Assembly (NCBI RefSeq): GCF_900207575.1
Contig: NZ_OAOQ01000014.1
Coordinates: forward strand, 1 to 64,000
Direction: 5' to 3'
DNA: 64,000 bases
DNA from: Cereibacter ovatus
GTDB taxonomy: Bacteria; Pseudomonadota; Alphaproteobacteria; Rhodobacterales; Rhodobacteraceae
Of this stretch, positions 1 to 9,800 are shown piece by piece. Below the pieces are notes generated by a model. The model did not search any database, was not told where the DNA came from, and was given only the letters and a program-made list of their open reading frames with translations. The first letter of the stretch is position 1; each line of letters begins with the position of its first letter. Made by a program: the position numbers and the translations under genes.

Positions 1-48
1 CGATACCTCTCAAAAACGTACAAAACAAAACAACCAAACATAAATCAA

Positions 49-125
<77 letters not shown>

Positions 126-152
126 AAAAATAAAAAGATATCAGATGCTTAG

Positions 153-178
153 AACCCGACGTAAACCGTCGGGTTTTT
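153..178 (+). terminator. Rho-independent terminator of the tRNA gene
   Basis: The stem AACCCGACG (153-161) pairs with CGTCGGGTT (167-175) around a 5-nt loop and runs into a T tract (174-178). It lies 27 nt after the tRNA CCA and ends the tRNA transcript. Confidence 0.85.
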
Positions 179-190
179 GCTTTTGGATTT

Positions 191-210
191 CTTGTCAACA
201 CCTGGTCAAC
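191..210 (+). repeat. attL-side copy of a paired TTGTCAAC/TGGTCAAC motif
   Basis: CTTGTCAAC and CTGGTCAAC follow each other with an 11-bp period. The same 20-bp arrangement recurs at 53975-53994 with only two differences, again close to the att repeat. Position and spacing suggest arm-type integrase or excisionase sites. This is inference from symmetry about the element ends. Confidence 0.5.
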
Positions 211-258
211 GTTTTGCGAGCCCCCCATCGACGGTGCGGATAATCGTCGAAAGTACAC

Positions 259-1359
259 TCACAGCACCAACTCATAGTGCGTGCTGCGGCCGCCGCCTTC
301 GCCCTTCCGGAGCAGGCCGAGCTCGAGCAGCGCCGCGATGTCGCGGTTCGCGGTGTCCTGTGAGCACTTGGCGATGATGGCCCACTTCGAAGAGGTCATC
401 TTTCCCTCGAACCCATCAAGCAAGCGGTTCAGTACCTTGATCTGGCGTTCGTTCAGCGCCAGTGCTGCAGTGCGTTCCCAGAACTGCCCCTTGGCAACGA
501 CCGCCGCCAAGACGCCATCTGCGCCGTGGATGGCTCGGCCGAGGCAGTCGAGGAACCACAAAATCCACGCCGTGACGTCCGTGCCGCCCTTCTGGGTGCG
601 CTCAAGCTGGTCGTAGTACGCGTTCCGCTCGGTCCTGATCTGCGCGGACATACTGTAGAACCGCTGCGAGCTCCCCTCCGACCGGGCAAGCGCCAGGTCA
701 GCGATGGCGCGGGCGATGCGGCCGTTGCCGTCCTCGAATGGGTGGATCGTCACAAACCACAGATGCGCCAGCGCCGCCTTGATCACAGGGTCGGTGGCCA
801 AGGGCGCGTTGAACCATGCGAGGAAGGCTTCCATTTCCTCCGCGACGCGCGGTGCTGGCGGGGCCGAGTAGTGAACCTTCTCCCGGCCGTAGGGCCCCGA
901 CACAACCTGCATCGGGCCGGTACTGTCATCGCGCCAGTCCCCGACGATGATCTTCGTCATGCCGCTGCGGCCGGTGGGGAACAAAGCCGCATGCCATCCG
1001 AAAAGGCGCTCGGCGGTGAGCGCGGCCTGATAGTTCCGCGTCGCGTCCAGCATCACCTCGACGATGCCCTCCACATTGCGATCGGTCGGAGGCAGGGCGC
1101 CAATGTCGATGCCAAGCCGTCGCGCGAGGGATGACCGCACCTGAGTGGCATCCAGCTGCTCGCCCTCGATCTCGCTTGTCTTGACAACATCCTGCGTGAG
1201 GGTCTGCAGGACCGCCTCCTCGCGCAGCTTGAAGCCCAGCGCCTCCATCCGGCCGATCAGTCGGCCCTGGTTGTGACGCACTGCAGCCAGGGGCGCGGCG
1301 ATGCTGCCATCCTGCCAGTTCAGCTTCGGCCAGTCTGGTTGCTCCCAGATGTACACCAT
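259..1359 (-). CDS. fic: Fic family protein (DUF4172-type N-terminus, C-terminal winged HTH)
   Basis: The protein has 366 aa from the chosen ATG at 1359. The Fic core HPFEDGNGR (about residues 206-214) is complete, with the catalytic His and phosphate-binding GNGR, so it should transfer AMP or a similar group to a target protein. An inhibitory-helix motif T-SEI-EG (about 61-66, (S/T)xxxE(G/N)) lies N-terminal, so the enzyme is probably self-inhibited. The last 60 residues look like a winged helix (ERQIKVLNRLL...TANRDIAALLELGLL), suggesting DNA binding. The start MVYIWEQPDW fits the family; an upstream in-frame start at 1419 would add 20 poorly folded-looking residues. It is the first gene inside attL and points towards it, typical of lysogenic cargo. 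Its target is unknown. Confidence 0.88.
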   Translation of the reverse strand: MVYIWEQPDWPKLNWQDGSIAAPLAAVRHNQGRLIGRMEALGFKLREEAVLQTLTQDVVKTSEIEGEQLDATQVRSSLARRLGIDIGALPPTDRNVEGIVEVMLDATRNYQAALTAERLFGWHAALFPTGRSGMTKIIVGDWRDDSTGPMQVVSGPYGREKVHYSAPPAPRVAEEMEAFLAWFNAPLATDPVIKAALAHLWFVTIHPFEDGNGRIARAIADLALARSEGSSQRFYSMSAQIRTERNAYYDQLERTQKGGTDVTAWILWFLDCLGRAIHGADGVLAAVVAKGQFWERTAALALNERQIKVLNRLLDGFEGKMTSSKWAIIAKCSQDTANRDIAALLELGLLRKGEGGGRSTHYELVL

Positions 1360-1439
1360 ATTCTCCGCGCTAGATGCGGCGATTGTGCGCAGCATTCTCC
1401 GCAAGCGCAAGAAAAACACCGCAAGACATGCGGAGAATG
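1360..1439. promoter_or_regulatory. Putative operator: three copies of ATTCTCCGC upstream of fic
   Basis: CATTCTCCGCA (1393-1403) and TGCGGAGAATG (1429-1439) form a perfect 11-bp inverted repeat with 25 nt between. A third ATTCTCCGC (1360-1368) directly abuts the fic start codon and covers its ribosome-binding region. This layout fits autoregulation by the HTH-bearing Fic protein, which is inference. Confidence 0.55.
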
Positions 1440-1716
1440 TGGGAGCTAATTCCGCACGACATCGATAGGTCTCGGATCTGACGCCACGCTGCGCATCTCA
1501 AAATCCTTTGGCGTCAGAATACAGGTTCAAACTGTCATCAACGGCTGTTGCTGCTAGCGGGCTGAAATCAAAGCACGCACGACACGAACGCGTGGTTTCG
1601 TCGATTGTCGGCCAATGAAGCTGTAGAACTCCCAACCACGGCCTGTGCACTCGCCAGTTGCAGTTCAAGCCGGTCGCAGCACAAGCTGACAGGGCGCGAC
1701 GACGAGGCCCAGTTCA
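1440..1716. other. Gap between fic and the helicase gene
   Basis: No convincing coding sequence is seen. It should hold divergent promoters for fic (leftward) and the helicase (rightward). No clear sigma-70 hexamers can be named. Confidence 0.4.
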
Positions 1717-4665
1717 TTGATTCGACTGCAACAACGCCCTTTGCTTGGTTTCCTGATTGATCCCTTTGGGATGTCTGCTCGTGCCATGGCGCTAGACGGG
1801 GATCACATCAGGATTACGCGAGGCGGTCAGGTTGCGACCGTGTCACTGCAGGCGCTGACCCATGCACCAGCTCTCCGGAAAGGGATGCTCGGAACTGCGC
1901 TGACCATAAACTCGCAGGAGCATAACATTGTCACGCTGAAGGGGGCGGGGCACGTCGCAGCGAGGGAGTTCGCGGAAGAGGTCAAGGAGGCCTGGACGCG
2001 CGTCAATCTCGTAGCCCTTGAGAAGGAAGCGGCGCGGCTGAACAGGGTTCTTGCCGGGGTGCTTGGACTAGCGGCACCGCCGCAATATCCCTCGGCGTGC
2101 AAGATCGCGCCGCTCATGGATGACGCCAAGGCTCTGGATGCATCGCTTCTGTCGAAGCTGAATGCCGATGCCATCGGCCCCGAGGTCGTCGCGCGCATCG
2201 CACCTGTCCGGAAATTCGTCGCCGACCCGCGAACGGCGCGGGCGAATGCCATCACCGCCTTCGTCACGGCCGAACTGGACCGCTGGAAGGATTTCTTCGA
2301 CACCATCGAGAGCAAGCCGCTGACGCCGGAACAGCGCCTTTCGGTTGTCGTCGATGAGGATGCGACGCTGGTTCTCGCCGGTGCGGGATCGGGGAAGACC
2401 AGCGTCATCACCGCAAAGGCGGCCTATCTGGTCAAGGCGGGCATCCGCCAGCCGGACGAAATCCTGCTTCTGGCCTTCGCGAAGAATGCGGCTGAGGAAA
2501 TGTCGGAACGGGTCGAGGCCCGATCTGGCGTACCCATCGTCGCGCGGACCTTCCACGCGATTGCCTACGACATCATCGGGATCGTCGAAGGGTCCAAGCC
2601 CGCCTTGGCGGATCATGCCACCGACGACACCGCCTTCTCCAACCTGATCAAGCAGATCCTGAAGGACCTGGTCTACCGTCTGTCAGAGGTGTCGAAGGCG
2701 ATCATCCAGTTCTTCGCGCATTTCCTTGTAGAGCCCAAGACGGAATGGGACTTCAAGACCAAGCATGACTTCTACACCCACATGGAAAGCCAAGACCTGC
2801 GGACGCTGCAGGGCGAAAAGGTCAAGAGCTACGAAGAACTGCGGATCGCCAACTGGCTTTACGAAAACGGCGTCGAGTACGAGTACGAGCCCCTCTACGA
2901 ACACAAGGTTTCCGAGATCGGCAGGCGCGATTACCAGCCCGATTTCCGCCTGACCGAAAGCGGCATCTACATCGAGCATTTCGGAGTGCGGCGTGAGAAG
3001 GCGCGGGACGGTAGCGAACGGCTGGTCACGGCGCCCTTCGTGGACCGCGACGAATACCTGGCGGGCATGGACTGGAAGCGGAAGGTCCACGCTGAGCATC
3101 AGACCACCCTGATCGAGACCTTCAGCTATGAGCGGCAGGAGGGCCGCCTGCTGACCGGCCTCGCCGAAAAGCTGGCGCCGCATGTCACCCAGACCCCCCG
3201 GCCCGTCGACACAATCTATGACCGGATCGTCGAGCTGAAGCAGGTCGATGACTTTTCCAAGCTGCTCGGAACCTTCCTGCGCAAATTCAAGAGCGGCGGC
3301 TACAGCCTGCAGGACTGCCAGACCAAGTCAGATCGGATGAAGCTGGGGAAACGCGCCCGGGCGTTCCTCGATGTCTTCGCGCCGGTCTTCGAGGAATATC
3401 AAAAGCGTCTGGAGGGCCGGATCGACTTCGAGGACATGATCCTGCGCGCCGCGCTCTATGCAGAGGACGGCCGCTATGTCAGCCCGTTCCGTCACATCCT
3501 GGTCGACGAGTTCCAGGACATCTCGCAAAGCCGCGCAAGGCTGGTGAAGGCGCTGAAGGCGCAGCATCCCGATGTGCGCGTCTTTGCCGTGGGTGACGAC
3601 TGGCAGTCGATCTTCCGCTTCGCCGGATCCGACATCCACCTAATGCGCCATTTCGGGCGGGAGTTCGGCGGCAGCTTCGACGGCGAGGCTGGCGTGCACA
3701 GGACCGTCGACCTCGGCCGCACCTTCCGGTCGGTCGACCACATCGCCTTTGCCGCCCGAACATTCGTTTTGCGGAACCCCGCCCAGATCGACAAGAAGAT
3801 CGTCCCGGCCGGGACTGCGACCGAACCGGCAATCAGGGTCGTCTCCGTGTCCAAGGGCGAGGATGAGGGGAAGCTGAACGAGCTGCTCGGCGCCCTGTCA
3901 GCCGCGATGGCGCCGGAGGCAAAGCCCGCGACGGTCCTGCTTCTTGGTCGCTATCGCTTCACCGAGCCGGACATGCCGGGTCTCCGCCGCCGGTTCCCGC
4001 GGCTGAAGATCAGCTTCAAGACCATCCATGCCTCGAAGGGTCTTGAGGCTGACCATGTCATCCTGCTGAACGCCGACAGCGGGCGCATGGGGTTCCCGTC
4101 AGAGATCGTCGACGACCCCCTCCTGTCTCTGGTCTCGCCCGAGGAGGAGGCGTTCCAGAACGCTGAAGAGCGGCGCGTCATGTATGTGGCGATGACGCGG
4201 GCTCGCCATACCCTGACGATCCTTGCCTCGAATGCCCGTCCTTCGTCCTTCGTGACCGAGCTTCGCAAAGATCCCGCCTACGGGATATCGACAGCCCCCG
4301 GAGCTGAAACAGAGGCCCACGTCTGTGGCGAATGCGGTGGGCGATTGCTGGGCGTGACCGGGCAGGATGGCCGCATCTGGTATCGATGCGAGCACGTCCA
4401 GCACTGCGGAAACCTGCTGCCCGCCTGCCCGTCGTGCAGCGCAGCACTGCCACGCCTTGCCGAGGGGACGAGCGAGGTTCGCTGCGGGTGTGGTGCCAGT
4501 TATCCGACTTGCCCGGAGTGCGAGGATGGCTGGCTGGTCGAACGAAGCGGCACTTTTGGCAAGTTCCTTGGCTGCGTCCGCTACCCGACATGTACCGGGA
4601 AAGCGAAAATTTCAGGTGGTGACCGGCCGACGATCACCAAATCACGACGCCGAACCAGGGCTTGA
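1717..4665 (+). CDS. UvrD/helicase IV-like superfamily 1 helicase with inserted nuclease-like segment and C-terminal zinc fingers
   Basis: The protein has 982 aa. Walker A AGAGSGKT is at about 221-228 and the motif II region HILVDEFQD at about 593. Motif IV-VI sequence (KTIHASKGLEADHVILLNAD, RRVMYVAMTRARHTLTIL) marks a UvrD/HelD-type 3'-5' DNA helicase. Between the helicase halves, around residues 400-425, DYQPDFRL followed by GIYIEHFG resembles a PD-(D/E)xK strand pair, so a nuclease activity is possible. The last 110 residues carry repeated CxxC pairs (CGECGG, CPSC, CGCG, CPEC, then a topoisomerase-type C4 finger). The start used is TTG at 1717 with a GAGG about 10 nt upstream; a later start is possible. 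It sits between attL and the late genes, is read opposite to them, and is likely defence cargo. Confidence 0.85.
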   Translation: MIRLQQRPLLGFLIDPFGMSARAMALDGDHIRITRGGQVATVSLQALTHAPALRKGMLGTALTINSQEHNIVTLKGAGHVAAREFAEEVKEAWTRVNLVALEKEAARLNRVLAGVLGLAAPPQYPSACKIAPLMDDAKALDASLLSKLNADAIGPEVVARIAPVRKFVADPRTARANAITAFVTAELDRWKDFFDTIESKPLTPEQRLSVVVDEDATLVLAGAGSGKTSVITAKAAYLVKAGIRQPDEILLLAFAKNAAEEMSERVEARSGVPIVARTFHAIAYDIIGIVEGSKPALADHATDDTAFSNLIKQILKDLVYRLSEVSKAIIQFFAHFLVEPKTEWDFKTKHDFYTHMESQDLRTLQGEKVKSYEELRIANWLYENGVEYEYEPLYEHKVSEIGRRDYQPDFRLTESGIYIEHFGVRREKARDGSERLVTAPFVDRDEYLAGMDWKRKVHAEHQTTLIETFSYERQEGRLLTGLAEKLAPHVTQTPRPVDTIYDRIVELKQVDDFSKLLGTFLRKFKSGGYSLQDCQTKSDRMKLGKRARAFLDVFAPVFEEYQKRLEGRIDFEDMILRAALYAEDGRYVSPFRHILVDEFQDISQSRARLVKALKAQHPDVRVFAVGDDWQSIFRFAGSDIHLMRHFGREFGGSFDGEAGVHRTVDLGRTFRSVDHIAFAARTFVLRNPAQIDKKIVPAGTATEPAIRVVSVSKGEDEGKLNELLGALSAAMAPEAKPATVLLLGRYRFTEPDMPGLRRRFPRLKISFKTIHASKGLEADHVILLNADSGRMGFPSEIVDDPLLSLVSPEEEAFQNAEERRVMYVAMTRARHTLTILASNARPSSFVTELRKDPAYGISTAPGAETEAHVCGECGGRLLGVTGQDGRIWYRCEHVQHCGNLLPACPSCSAALPRLAEGTSEVRCGCGASYPTCPECEDGWLVERSGTFGKFLGCVRYPTCTGKAKISGGDRPTITKSRRRTRA

Positions 4666-4872
4666 TCCAAGTTGCACAATTGTGCCCATCGCCGCAGGGG
4701 ACAGATGCCGCTTAGCTGTGCCACCATTCCGCCGCAGCGAATCCCTGCCGCTCTTTGAAACCGTGAACCTGTGATCCGGGCCGGGCGATGCGCCATGGTC
4801 GAGGCGTTCGGCGCTTCCCGTTGATGTCGCTCGGCCCGGGCTTCACACGCGTTGGTTTCCTATGAAGCCTGA

Positions 4873-6795
4873 TCAGAAATCCGTCTCCAGATAAACCCCG
4901 GCGCAGTCATAAGCGACCGCCGCCGCCGTTGCGCCGGTGTTCAGGAACAACCGCGGCGACAGGAATTGCGTGGTGGCAGGCAGGTCAGCGGTGATCTCCT
5001 GTTCGAAAATCGCGCCGGAGACCTCGTCCACCACCCGCACCCAGACGGAACTGCCGTTTGGCGGTGCGGCGATGAACAGGGTCAGCACGCCGCCCGTGGC
5101 GATGGCGAAGGACGCGCCCATGTCGGTCAGCGTCGGCGCCCCGGTGCCATCGTTCGCGACCAGCTGCCAACGGGTGTGCGTCCCGCGCTGGAAGCCGACC
5201 CCGATGCAGTTGATGGCCGCGGCCAGCGTCAGCGTGGTGGCGAGCGCGGCCGTCGATCCGTAAAGCCCGAAGAAGCCCATGCCGGTCGCCTGCAGCGTGG
5301 TCAACGAAATCCGCGTCACAAAGGTCCAGCCGCCGAGGCCTGCGGCATTGCCGCGCCAGCAGGCCCAGCCTGCCGATCGCTGGTCTGCTGCAGAATCCAC
5401 AACTGCCGCGGAGGTCAGACGCCAGCGCCGCATGCTGGCGGCCAGGTTCGTGGCGGCGAGGGTCGGGTGTGAGACGGTGCCGACCGAGGTGATCGGCATG
5501 CCTTCCGTTGTGATCGTGGTGCTGACCGACGGCGACCAGGTCGCGATCCGGTTCACCCCGAAATGCGGCTGCAGGGGGAAGTCCCGGCCGGAGGGGCGCA
5601 TCACGTCGATCCACGGGGCCCCCGCCCGGTTGCGGGCGTAGACGGCCGCCTTCCCCGCGGGCGGCGGGGGCGGCGCGGCGCTGAGGCCGGGCAACACCGT
5701 CGGCTGCGGCAGTTCCACCTGGCCGTTGGTCCGGTCGATGCGGAGCGCGTCATAGAAGGCCGACCCGTCCGGGCTGACCTTGAAGCTGAAGTCGTCGTTG
5801 CCGAGCAACCCGATGAGGGCGCGGGCGGAGAAACCGGTCTTGAAGGCGAAGGCCGCATCGTTCGCCGGGGCCGCCTTGTTCACTGTCGCCTCGATCCCCG
5901 CGCCTGCATTGTTCAGGAGGACCGCAGGCGTGTTGACCGACAGCCGGTTGTAGCTGTCGGCCGTCGCCCCGCCGAGGCCCAAGAGTTGCGCGGTAAGGTT
6001 CGCCTGCGGCATGCCGACCTGCGTGACGGCATTGGCGAAGGTGACCGTGGGCGTGTTCACCACCGTCGTGCCGCCCGCGCCAGCCGTCGCAGAGCCGATG
6101 TTCACGACCGTGGTCGATCCGGAGGCGCCGCCGGTGCCGATGTTCACGGTCTTGGTGACGCCGGTCGTCGTGGCGCCGGTGCCCATACCGTAGGTGGCGG
6201 TCGTCGTCGCCGTCCCAATACTGGCCGACGCCGCCGAGACCGTAACCGTGCCCGAAGCGGTCAGCGTTCCCGAGAAGGTCTTGCTACCGGTGAAGGTCTG
6301 GGTGCCTGCAAGGATCGCCAGTTCCGACGAGGTATTCGGCAGGGTGAAGCTGCGCGTTGTGCCTGCGCTGATTCCTGCGAGGGAGAAGGTGGCCTTCTTT
6401 GTCGGGTCCGCATCGTTCACCAGGCTGAAGACCGCGTCCGAGACGTCGCGCGGCTCGCCCACGACCTCCCAGACGCTGCCGCTCCAGACGAGGAACAGGC
6501 CCTCGGCTGCGACCCACACCAGCCAGCCGGTGCGCGGGACGAGGCGGATCCAAGCGCCATCGACCCAGAAGGCGATGTTCAGATCCCATCCCGCCCAGAG
6601 GCCGGTGGCGCCCGGGGCCACAAGATAGCGATTGCCGTCCGCCGGGCTGGCCGGGGGCGCGGTGCGCGTGCGGTCGAGGACCGAGAGCTGCACCATGGCA
6701 TCGAGCAGCCGCAGGGCCTCGTTGTGGGTGACATGCTTCTGCGCCTGCGCCGCCAGAAGGTAGGGCAGGCCCAGATGGGTCGTGGTGTCGGACAT
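4873..6795 (-). CDS. Phage tail fibre / DUF2793-containing protein
   Basis: The protein has 640 aa from ATG 6795. The N-terminus (THLGLPYLLAAQAQKHVTHN, then WAGWDLNIAFWVDGAW) is the DUF2793 module of Rhodobacterales phage proteins. The middle is Gly/Thr/Ser-rich with repeated TVNIG/VVNIG units (about residues 200-260) typical of beta-helical fibres. The C-terminal 200 residues look like a receptor-binding head. It is the last gene of the late operon, 12 nt after the tail-tip gene, so it is the best candidate for the host-range fibre. Confidence 0.75.
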   Translation of the reverse strand: MSDTTTHLGLPYLLAAQAQKHVTHNEALRLLDAMVQLSVLDRTRTAPPASPADGNRYLVAPGATGLWAGWDLNIAFWVDGAWIRLVPRTGWLVWVAAEGLFLVWSGSVWEVVGEPRDVSDAVFSLVNDADPTKKATFSLAGISAGTTRSFTLPNTSSELAILAGTQTFTGSKTFSGTLTASGTVTVSAASASIGTATTTATYGMGTGATTTGVTKTVNIGTGGASGSTTVVNIGSATAGAGGTTVVNTPTVTFANAVTQVGMPQANLTAQLLGLGGATADSYNRLSVNTPAVLLNNAGAGIEATVNKAAPANDAAFAFKTGFSARALIGLLGNDDFSFKVSPDGSAFYDALRIDRTNGQVELPQPTVLPGLSAAPPPPPAGKAAVYARNRAGAPWIDVMRPSGRDFPLQPHFGVNRIATWSPSVSTTITTEGMPITSVGTVSHPTLAATNLAASMRRWRLTSAAVVDSAADQRSAGWACWRGNAAGLGGWTFVTRISLTTLQATGMGFFGLYGSTAALATTLTLAAAINCIGVGFQRGTHTRWQLVANDGTGAPTLTDMGASFAIATGGVLTLFIAAPPNGSSVWVRVVDEVSGAIFEQEITADLPATTQFLSPRLFLNTGATAAAVAYDCAGVYLETDF

Positions 6796-6806
6796 GGGAA
6801 ATTCCG

Positions 6807-9800
6807 TCAGAACTGGAGGGTCACGGCCGCGGGCGTGCCGCGGCCGAGGCGGTTCGAGAGCTGGTAGATGCGGATCGCCAGCGTCTGGCCGGGCCCGAGC
6901 GGAGCACCCCAATCAGTGGTCTGCTGGGCGGCGGTGTAGAGGACGGAGGTCGTGGAGCTGGTCAGGGTGCGCTTGATGGTCGTCCCGTCGAGGATCTGCA
7001 CATCGTACCTTTCGAAGTCTTCGGCCAATGGCACCTCGACCTGTTCCCAGGCATCGGCGACCAGCGCGCGGGAGCGGCGCGTCCAGCGGATGGTCAGATC
7101 GCCAGGGCTGCGGGCCGTTCGCCACGGCTGTTCGATCTGGACCGGGGCGAAGGGGACAAGCCCCCGGCCAGTGGGGGTGAAGCCCAGCGCGGCGTAGCTC
7201 GCGTCGCTGACCGCTCGCGCAGCCGGGCCGACCCGCCAGTTCCATGGCAGACCGAGATCGGCCTCGGCGATGGGTAGCGAGGCCAATGTCGTGTCCAGCA
7301 CAACGACCCGCGCCCCTGCCGGGGCCGGGTTGCCCATCGCATGTTCCGTCCCACGCTGGCCTCGCAGGAGGCGGGTCAGGCGGTAGCGGCCCGGGGCGAT
7401 GAGTTCAGCCGCGCCCGCCTGGACGATTTCCCAAAGGCCCGCCGCTGTCTCGACCGCCAGCGCATTCGCCCCGCCGAACAGCGCGACGTCGGTCACGCTT
7501 TCCAGCGTACCGGACAGGAGATCGACGATCAGCGCGTTGCCCAGATCGAAGCGGGAGGATGGCCCGGGAAAGAAGTCGAGGGCCAGAGTGCCGATCCGGG
7601 CCCAACTGCCGAAAGTGGTCAGGAGGTTGAAGCCATCGGTCGAGGCGCTGCGGAAGACGGCGATCTCGCCCGGCCAGGGGCTGGCATGGGCAGCGATCAG
7701 GGGGCGATGGGCGGGCTGGTCCTCGCTGATCTGGGGCAGGTCCAGCATCACCACCTCGGGCGTGCCGAACACGACGGGGCTGGCGAGCGAGGCCGGGCGG
7801 GGATCGCCGGGCGGCAGATCGTAGGCGGCCCTGTCCTGGCGGACAGCCTCGATCCCTCGTGCCTCGGCATCGGCCACCGACACCAGCCGGAACTCGACCT
7901 CGCGGCCGTCATGGGCCAGCCGGATCACGTCGGCAGGGTCGAGGGCCAGGCGAGACGGCGGCAGGCGGAAGGTCGCGCTCTCGCGGCCGATCCAGGCTTC
8001 CATCAGCGCGCGACGGCAGCGGCGTTCCGCCTCCTCGGGCGGGATTGCGATGGGGAAGGACTCGGAGGCGATGCGGGTGGTGTCGACTGTGATGCGGCGG
8101 GCCTCGACAAGCGCTGCGTCATAATCCTCATCCGCCCGAGCGACCTGCCACTTCAGGGCCTGGGGCAGTTCCGTCTCCTGGCCACGGGTCAGCTCGAAGG
8201 CCTCGCCCTCGCGAGAGGCGACAAGATCGTCGATGGTGAGCGTCGCAACCGAGGCCCGCCCGCGCATGACGAAGCGGATCACGCCCTCCGTCTCGATGGC
8301 ATCGAAGCCGAAATGCCGTGCCAAGGTGGAAATCGATGCGCGCGGGCTTTCCAGCGCGCCGATCACATAACCCTCGACCGCGCCCCAGAGACCGGAACCA
8401 TCGATGAGGTCTTCCGCCAGTCCAGCGCGCAGGCAGAGGTGGCGCACGAGCGCGGCCAGCGACACCGCGCCCAGCCTGCCGGTCAGCCAGTGGCCAAGGC
8501 GCCAATTCGGGCCGTCCGTCCAGACCCCGGTAAGTTCCGGAAAGAACGGATAGGGCCGCGCATCCCAGGTCCAGGCGGCACATTCCGGCACATGCACCAT
8601 CCGGCCGCCGTAGACGGGTGAGGGCGGGTTGTTCGCGTCCTGACCCCACCAGAGATAGCTGGCCTCGAGGTAGGCACGCTGGATCGCGTCATCCCGCCAG
8701 CCGCGCGAGAAGTAGGGCGTGAAGCTCTCCGACGACTTCGGGTCGAAGAAGACGTTCGGCTGGTTTGTGCCCCGGTCGATTGCGGGGCAGCCCAGTTCCG
8801 TGAACCAGACGGGCTTTGATTGCGGCACCCATGCGGTCGGCGTGCCGATCTCGACCCCACCCGGCCGGTTGAAATGCGGGTTCGACCACCAGGCGCGCAG
8901 ATCCTTGTAGCGGAAGACCCAAGGCTTGCCCGCGCTGCCATCTGTGATCGGGGTGCGGATCTGTGCCGATCGATCCGCCGCGCTGGCATAGAACCAGTCG
9001 AAGCCCTCGCCGCCTGCAATGTTGGCCTGCAGGTAGCCCCGGTCATGGATCGCGGGCCAGCCTTGCAGCGCATCGGCATGGTCGAACCCGTCGCGCCAGT
9101 CGGAGAGCGGCATGTAATTGTCGATGCCAATGAAATCGATGTTGGCATCCGACCAGAGCGGGTCGAGGTGGAAATAGACATCGCCGCTGCCATCGCCCGG
9201 TTGATGCCCAAAATACTCCGACCAGTCCGAGGCGTAGCCGACCTTGGTGCCCGGCCCGAGGATCGACTTCACATCCGCCGCCAGCGCCTTGAACGCGGTG
9301 ACGGCCGGATAGGCGCTGGCGCTGGAGCGGATCGTGGTCAGCCCGCGCATCTCGGTCCCGATCAGGAAGGCATCGACACCGCCCGCCACAGCGCAGAGAT
9401 GGGCGTAGTGCAGGATCATCCGGCGCAGGCCCCAGTTGCCCGAGGGGCCGATCCAGGTCACGTTGTCGCCCGAAACTGCGAACTGCGCCGGGGTGGCTGC
9501 GCCGAAGAAGCTGGAAACCTGCGTCGCTGCAGCGGTGGTCTTGTCGGCCGTCCCGGCAAAGCCTGCCGCCGGGGAACAGGTGATCCGGCCCCGCCAGGGG
9601 AAGGAAGGCTGGCCCGGCGTGGCGGCGTTGGTAGAATAGGGGTTCGGCAGGGTGTTGCCGGGCGGAACGTCCATCAACAGGAACGGATAGAACGTCACCC
9701 GCAGCCCGCGCGCCTTCATCTCGCGGATCGCCTGCACCACAGCGAAATCCGCAGGTGTGCCGCCATAGACCGGACGATCCTCGGCATCGCGGCTGACGAG

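Noticed and set aside
526-1134. Plus-strand frame opposite fic
   Set aside because: Antisense shadow of the Fic gene.
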